A DNA stretch of 64,000 bases from positions 5,541,029 through 5,605,028 of the forward strand of contig OY811985.1 in assembly GCA_963681505.1 (NCBI GenBank). The letters run 5' to 3'. Both the position numbers and the translations under genes were made by a program. A model generated the notes under the pieces. The model was not told the DNA's origin. It saw nothing but the letters and a program-made list of their open reading frames with translations, and searched no databases. Below, piece after piece: positions 61,652 through 64,000 of this stretch (within the stretch, counting starts at the first letter, position 1; the number at the start of each line of letters is the position of its first letter). Source of the stretch: Eunapius fragilis. Taxonomy: Eukaryota > Porifera > Demospongiae > Spongillida > Spongillidae.

Positions 61652-63828
61652 CTGTGTATGTGTGTGTATGTGTGTGTGCACGTGTGTGGGCATGTGTGTA
61701 GGTGTGTGTGCTGAGGACCAACTCATTCCATCGTCTTGGCAGAACACTAGTTATATGTAACGTGCACATGTTCAACTGTTAAAGTGAATTTCTTCAGTGG
61801 TTTCATTTTATCACAGCAGTTTGAGGAACTGAGTGTGCGGTAGTGTAGTTGTCGTTATTACAATACGTTTTACCCCTCTTTCATTTGATTGGACGTCTGC
61901 AAATGGCTCAAGTGTTTTGGGGCGTTCACCATATTTGTGCTTGATGTTCACTTGTGCAGTATTCCATGGCCTTCAAGTTAACCTTGTTCCTCCAGTGGTG
62001 GTATCGGAAGGGAGAGAAGAGGATAGACTGTACCAGGTTATGTCTGATGACGAAACGATTGTGGGGGATATGCCACTGGATGGAATTGTCATCCTTGAAA
62101 TGCCTGAGTCCAATGCAGCAGCAAATCTAACAAAGCAGGACTCATACACCCAGCTTGCGTCATCCATGCGAGAGAGCAAAACCCTTCCCTCATATAGTAC
62201 AGATAGACATCAAGACCCTTGCAGTCCCCAGTCCATGTCCTCAAAGTAAGCCCCGCCTCCTCTGTACGTCTGCAGAAGAAAAAAAAATTTAAGAATAAGA
62301 GAAGTTCTTGGTGTGCGTTATGCATGTATGTTGCTTCTATTGGTGAGTGGAAAGGTGGCCTTTGTACATGTGTACACATGTGTACATGTATTCACATGTG
62401 TACATGTGTACACATATGTGTACATGTACATGTACATGTATACATGTGCATGTGTACACATGTACATGTACATGTACATGTACATGTGTACACATATACA
62501 TGTACATGTACATATACATGAACATGTGTACACATACGTGTACATGCACATATGTACATGTACATCCCAGGCCACTCTCTCCAACACTCGAAATGCTATG
62601 CAATGGGTAGGGACTTCCATATTGGGAAAACTCTGTAAATAAAGAAATTAGAGCAAAAAAAGCTAGTGGAATCTCCAATTGTGTCCACATGTGTTTTGAC
62701 TTATGTTGGTCAGCAAAGGCAAAGGTATCAATAAAATGGAATATTGACGTAGTGGTTTAAAATTTTAAACACATGACAATTGAGAATATCAAAACAAAGT
62801 TTGCAATATTTAATAAGAGATTTGGAGCTGAGCTGTAAATCTTTCTTTCTTTCCAGGCTGAATACTACAACTCATCCCTGTAACAGAAGTGTTTGCAACC
62901 ATTTTTTGGGGTTATAGATGTATGTGCAGTGAAAAGGGACCTAACTTGGTATTATAAACATGAAGGAGCGTAAAAGTTGACACATGCATTTGAAATGTAC
63001 GCTTAATTAAATATTCAGGCCACTGTAACTCCATGATGAACAGATCAATTTCCAGTGTGTAAGAAAGAAGATGTAGAGGACATAGGTATCTCTTGGAACA
63101 TAAAATATGCATTAGACCCTATCGCTGCAAACGACCCCATATGTAAACTTTGACCATGCAGTATTCACTGTTTCTTATAGATGATGCACATGTGTGTATA
63201 TATATACTTACTAGTGTACAATATTTTTCATCTACAGATCCAGTAGTTTGTCTGCTACTGTAAGTAATGTTTTCCTCCAAAATGCACTGGTCAACGCTAT
63301 CAAAACAGGATCACTAGAAAAGGTATGCACCATTCATGTACTGGCAGAAAACAAGTAAACTTTGACCTCTTATTTATTTGTGCACTATATATTAAAGCTC
63401 ATTAAGTATTTTCCCAGAGCAGCAAAATCACAGTGCTTAAAAAAAGTTGCTTGTCCCCACTAATTGTGTAGGTTAAAGATCTTCATGCACAAGGAGCTAA
63501 GCTTGCTGCTGTGGATGATAAAGGGTGGACACCTCTTCACGTCGCTGCACGTCATGGCCAAGAGGACATTGTGGAGTTTATTGTCCATAACAGTAATGAG
63601 CAACACATAACATCATGTCATATGTTGTACATGACATTATTGAGAAGTGTACCCCCAAGCTTAGGCTAATGGATTTGTGTCTTGTGGGATATAAATATGA
63701 TGGAATTAAAGTCACTTACTTCCTACTGTAGTGCATGCACAAAGCAGCAGCATGGTCATGTTACATTCTTTCCCTTTCTTTCATTTTATAGTCCCTCGAG
63801 ATGTCCTAGATATTCAAGAACCTGAAAA
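32892..63828 (+). CDS. DGKZ-like: Diacylglycerol kinase zeta/iota type, copy C: linker, two C1, catalytic, accessory and ankyrin exons (3' end beyond window)
   Basis: Exons in agreeing phase: 32,892-33,092 and/or 34,238-34,438, 44,715-44,796, 47,681-47,764, 47,928-47,967, 48,140-48,252, 48,323-48,415, 49,347-49,505, 51,371-51,577, 51,979-52,133, 52,370-52,574, 54,735-54,848, 55,161-55,266, 55,596-55,651, 55,754-55,816, 58,063-58,188, 58,308-58,367, 59,103-59,190, 59,585-59,693, 60,114-60,211, 61,335-61,469, 61,960-62,245, 63,238-63,322, 63,472-63,592, 63,792-63,828. Domains: C1a (HLWFEV ... [12 protein letters not shown]), C1b ([16 protein letters not shown] ... [12 protein letters not shown]), basic MARCKS-like stretch ([15 protein letters not shown]), catalytic domain ([40 protein letters not shown]), accessory domain ([43 protein letters not shown]) and ankyrin repeats. 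It should phosphorylate diacylglycerol. No independent DGK start exon is evident; the first exons join kinase copy 2 in phase. The 49,347 acceptor (TAAG) is weak. Confidence 0.85.
33929..33990. repeat. (CA)n microsatellite in the DGK-C linker intron
   Basis: Pure CA run. The region before it (33,718-33,900) resembles 44,085-44,240 (both with GTGGATTAAAGCCTTTTTGAATGATC), an intron-borne duplicate. Confidence 0.9.
34440..34605. repeat. GT-rich microsatellite starting at the donor of the second linker exon
   Basis: TGTGTG with interspersed GC and TA steps directly after AAGAG|GCAAGT. Cys/Val frames here are artefacts. Confidence 0.85.
35108..35291. repeat. 30-bp minisatellite (GGTGGTGCTGGACTTTTCAA)
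   Basis: Six or seven units of TCAATCAGTAGTCAGGTGGT then GCTGGACTTT, the first units lacking the TCAGTAG part. Intronic in DGK-C; the open frame through it is not a gene. Confidence 0.9.
35500..36370 (-). pseudogene. Degenerate retroelement segment with a zinc knuckle, in a DGK-C intron
   Basis: The minus-strand frame 35,964-35,704 contains [20 protein letters not shown] then CR, the kind of cysteine knuckle found upstream of the protease in Gypsy-type elements. Neighbouring frames 36,367-36,101 and 35,849-35,502 look coding-like but are interrupted. No reverse transcriptase is visible. Confidence 0.5.
37192..37359. mobile_element. MITE with GGGGCCATTCATAAATTACG ends
   Basis: 168-bp foldback: GGGGCCATTCATAAATTACG TCACGC and the inverse GCGTGACGTAATTTATGAAC GGCCCC, flanked by TCA on both sides (3-bp target duplication). 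These ends resemble the widespread ISL2EU/PIF-type MITE termini of invertebrates. Confidence 0.85.
37430..39300 (-). pseudogene. Gypsy-like LTR retrotransposon, internally deleted
   Basis: Read on the minus strand from 39,144: Gag N-terminus with a charged coiled coil ([18 protein letters not shown]), Gag middle ([20 protein letters not shown]) with frame breaks, two CCHC knuckles ([28 protein letters not shown]), a protease-end-like [17 protein letters not shown], and directly the integrase zinc domain ([40 protein letters not shown]). Reverse transcriptase and RNase H are missing between protease and integrase. Terminal direct repeats survive at about 37,437-37,525 and 39,213-39,293 (CAAATTAAATTGTTCTTGGT in both). 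Defective. Confidence 0.8.
39481..40777. mobile_element. CAGGGGCGGCGGAAG element inserted in the 40-bp minisatellite
   Basis: Perfect inverted ends CAGGGGCGGCGGAAG / CTTCCGCCGCCCCTG, flanked on both sides by ATTAG (39,476-39,480 and 40,778-40,782). Inside are a second foldback pair (CTCCCGGGGGTACATTTGTC at 39,651 against its near-complement near 40,020-40,042, with ACATTAGAC/GTCTAATGT outer ends) and a long hairpin at 40,127-40,656. Non-autonomous; no transposase. Confidence 0.85.
40127..40656. repeat. Hairpin whose right arm is expanded into a 42-bp minisatellite
   Basis: GCCTTGGGTTTTTAGGGTGG and ACAAAAACCATCCTG motifs on the left pair with CAGGATGGTTTTTAAGCTAT and CCAAGGC on the right. The right arm repeats TTTTTAAGCTATACCCACCC / TGGACGCCAAATCCCAGGAT about six times while the left arm has one to two units. 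Confidence 0.85.
41061..43580 (-). pseudogene. Decayed transposon-like coding region, minus strand
   Basis: Several minus-strand open stretches (43,284-42,925; 42,934-42,689; 42,622-42,437; 41,845-41,558) look like one decayed long coding region but match nothing I recognise. At about 43,500-43,340 the minus strand reads [20 protein letters not shown], then [16 protein letters not shown], a stop and ICQ, which resembles the end of Gypsy-type Gag proteins. Lies in the 34,439-44,714 DGK-C intron. Confidence 0.45.
43590..43960. repeat. Dispersed repeat, copy of 23,150-23,620 in opposite orientation
   Basis: Contains GGACCAATGGGTGATGCTGG, GACTGGAGTGCTGCACCCAT and GGTTTGGATCGTTCATTGAT, each the approximate complement of sequence in the 23-kb copy. 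Confidence 0.75.
44243..44600. repeat. 27-bp minisatellite (GATCTGATGCACCTCAGGGA CCTAAGG)
   Basis: About 13 units just upstream of the DGK-C exon at 44,715. Each unit is open in both directions ([18 protein letters not shown]) only because 27 is a multiple of three. A related single motif (ctgtacctcagggatctgat) occurs near 33,900 in the duplicated flank. Confidence 0.9.
45495..45896 (+). pseudogene. Basic/acidic 12-residue-repeat ORF remnants, transposon-derived by appearance
   Basis: A start [20 protein letters not shown] is followed by a triplicated 47-bp unit (CCTTCTTCTTTTCGGGATCG, 45,618-45,735) and then about three 36-bp units encoding [14 protein letters not shown], ending DDNSAGI and a stop near 45,896. 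Such charged repeats are common in invertebrate Helitron- and endonuclease-type elements. It is broken by stops between the parts and lies in a DGK-C intron. Confidence 0.4.
46048..46131. repeat. 84-bp hairpin
   Basis: ATAGTCGGGCGGCCCTACTA CC... pairs with ...GGTAGTAGGGCCCGCCCGACTAT nearly to the tip. Related motif gtagggcgtggtccgactac lies near 26,977. Confidence 0.9.
46250..46430. repeat. Imperfect tandem duplication of about 90 bp
   Basis: GCTGACCTTGACCACGTTTG ... ACTATAGTTCCAGCCCT ... AACCCTTGGGTGTACAT occurs twice with small gaps. Intronic. Confidence 0.7.
46862..47071 (+). other. Acidic then proline-rich open stretch, origin unknown
   Basis: In one plus-strand frame: [20 protein letters not shown], then [20 protein letters not shown] and a Pro run, stop after GLHDQNQHG. 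Composition looks like a protein tail. There is no start codon, so it would need splicing; its end does not have an obvious donor. It could be a transposon-protein C-terminus in the DGK-C intron. Confidence 0.3.
47283..47535. mobile_element. Foldback MITE of about 250 bp
   Basis: AAATAAAAACATTCTCTAAT GAAAGAGTTGTTGGTATATAGG pairs with CCTATATACCAACAACTC TCTCATTAGAGAGTGTTTTTATTTT. The centre pairs GAAATAGGCCTATATTTAGC with GCTAAATATAGGCCTATTTC. Lies 146 bp before the first C1 exon. Confidence 0.9.
48779..48975. mobile_element. Foldback MITE of about 200 bp
   Basis: ATTACAATATGACGTTAGCC ... ATGTTGGATTAGAAGT pairs with ACTTCTAATCCAACAT ... GGGCTAACGTAATTTG around 48,860. Intron between the C1b exons. 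Just before it, 48,530-48,770 is a degenerate GGTGTCAGTGTGAGGTATG repeat. Confidence 0.85.
50111..50186. repeat. (GT)n microsatellite
   Basis: Pure GT run of about 75 bp in a DGK-C intron, upstream of a possible optional exon at 50,244. Confidence 0.95.
50244..50333 (+). other. Possible optional DGK-C exon (90 bp, phase 0-0)
   Basis: ACCCCCAG acceptor, 30 open codons ([16 protein letters not shown] then [14 protein letters not shown]), and donor ATGAAG|GTATAT at the first unit of a minisatellite. Its phase fits between the flanking exons 49,347-49,505 and 51,371-51,577 (both phase 0). No homology supports it, so it is only a candidate. Confidence 0.35.
50313..50849. repeat. 27-bp minisatellite, every unit with a splice-donor motif
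   Basis: About 20 near-identical units of CTCAGACAACGCCATGAAGG TATGTAG; each has AAG|GTATGT. The open frames through it (NAMKVCSSD or ALSELHTFM) exist because 27 is divisible by three. Confidence 0.95.
51089..51233. mobile_element. PIF/Harbinger-like MITE sharing its core with the GRWD1 MITE
   Basis: Inverted ends AGGCGATCATAAACTAGGCA AC... / ...CCTAGTGTATGGTCGCCT, flanked by TAA on both sides. The core (TTTTACTGAAAATATAATTG) is the complement of the core at 9510-9535 although the outer ends differ. Confidence 0.85.
52561..52765. repeat. 32-bp intronic minisatellite anchored on the catalytic-exon donor
   Basis: The exon ending at 52,574 reads TTGGATGGGGAGGG|GTAAGG. A unit containing GGATGTTTGGATGGGGAGGA then GGGAGGGGTAAGG follows about six times, each repeating exon tail and donor. 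Confidence 0.9.
52795..54350. mobile_element. 1.5-kb foldback element inside the catalytic-domain intron, with an ORF remnant
   Basis: GGAGGTCAGCCATTGTGG, GATATTGTAGGATATCTTTG and GATCAGGTGAACTGTAACTA on the left are mirrored on the right (TACAATATCACCACAATGGC; TAGTTACAGTGCACCTGATC; TTGGCATGGAATACCTC). The minus strand at 54,002-53,541 is open for 153 residues and contains [20 protein letters not shown], a motif I associate with anonymous transposon-derived invertebrate proteins. Probably a non-autonomous element with a captured fragment. Confidence 0.7.
55266..55455. repeat. Irregular minisatellite anchored on an accessory-domain exon donor
   Basis: Directly after GAAAGAG|GTACAT (exon end 55,266) the sequence GGTACATGCCTATAACAGAC CCCCTTGG recurs about seven times in long and short forms; later units read GGCACATGCC, losing the GT. 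Confidence 0.85.
56262..56630. repeat. 18-19-bp minisatellite (GGCTGGAAGGACCAGGGG)
   Basis: About 20 units in the 55,817-58,062 intron. The Arg/Gly/Ala frame (AGRTRG) is an artefact. A G-run follows at about 56,837-56,858. Confidence 0.9.
57438..57560. repeat. (CA)n microsatellite with CATGCC interruptions
   Basis: Three CA runs separated by ATGCC/ACA interruptions, same DGK-C intron. Confidence 0.9.
60206..60895. repeat. 34-bp intronic minisatellite anchored on a GC splice donor
   Basis: The exon ends TCATGGGAAG|GCAAGT at 60,211. The 34-bp unit GGGAAGGCAAGTACACACAG plus GGACAGTTAGCTAT repeats about 20 times (donor copies at 60,212, 60,246 and so on), with a few units deleted to about 22 bp. 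Every unit keeps the GC donor. Confidence 0.95.
61611..61700. repeat. GT-rich microsatellite
   Basis: TGTGTG runs with occasional T and A changes in the intron after exon 61,335-61,469. Confidence 0.85.
62358..62570. repeat. Self-complementary TGTACA/CATGTA tract
   Basis: About 200 bp made of GTACATGTGTACACATGTAC-like words, each its own reverse complement, in the intron after exon 61,960-62,245. Cys/Val/His/Met frames are artefacts. Confidence 0.9.
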
Positions 63829-64000
63829 GTACGAGTTTTACTCTTGTGTGTATATCCACAACTCTTGTCGCATAAGTTTCATCAGATCTGTGTCGAACTT
63901 AATTAGCGGATATTATGAATTTGGTTAAACAGTGCAAAACTGTCTGTGTGTAATTTAACTATATGTGCATGTGAGGGGGGTGCTTGATGGCCTTTGTTGT
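62776..64000 (+). repeat. Segmental duplicate, right copy (pairs with 283-1540)
   Basis: Colinear with the left end of the window, including introns and the exons of 85, 121 and 37 bp. The window ends inside the next intron (tgatggcctttgttgt equals 1521-1536), about 14 bp before the next expected exon. Confidence 0.85.

Overview
This is a window of a eukaryotic, animal-type nuclear genome. Genes have short exons with GT-AG (a few GC-AG) introns, and the recognisable proteins are animal-type: a zeta/iota-type diacylglycerol kinase (DGK) with C1 and ankyrin domains, a USP47-type deubiquitinase, the WD-repeat protein GRWD1 and a tyrosine-kinase-like (TKL) protein kinase. Microsatellites, G-tracts, foldback elements, and DIRS and Gypsy remnants are very dense. 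An early-branching invertebrate, perhaps a sponge, is my best guess, but the sequence alone does not prove it. All homology was read by eye; no search or alignment program was run.

Layout. 0-2.4 kb: C-terminal ankyrin exons of a first DGK copy (A, +). 2.7-4.4 kb: 34-bp minisatellite. 5.2-6.7 kb: last five exons of a USP47 gene (-). 7.2-9.7 kb: a damaged GRWD1 copy (+). 9.8-17 kb: transposons and microsatellites. 17.4-25.1 kb: a second locus (B, -) with an intact TKL kinase exon followed downstream by only the C-terminal half of a DGK. 25.3-30.7 kb: palindromes and transposon debris between two inverted kinase arms. 30.9-64 kb: a third locus (C, +) with the same kinase exon followed by a complete DGK exon series that runs off the window.

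Main proposal. The kinase reading frame ends exactly on a consensus splice donor (TT|GTAAGT, the TAA stop lying inside the donor) in phase 2, and the next DGK-side exons start in phase 2. Twenty-four further exons then join in frame through linker, two C1 domains, a basic region, the DGK catalytic and accessory domains and ankyrin repeats. Kinase followed by DGK exons on one strand occurs at both locus B and locus C. The region may therefore encode an unusual protein-kinase/lipid-kinase fusion, with a kinase-only product if the first intron is kept, and a B version lacking the lipid-kinase catalytic domain.

A second pattern: several intron minisatellites begin exactly at an exon's 5' splice site, and every unit carries a copy of that donor. 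The first and last about 1.2 kb of the window are copies of one another, so the window spans one period of a DGK gene array (or a haplotype/assembly duplication, which must be excluded).
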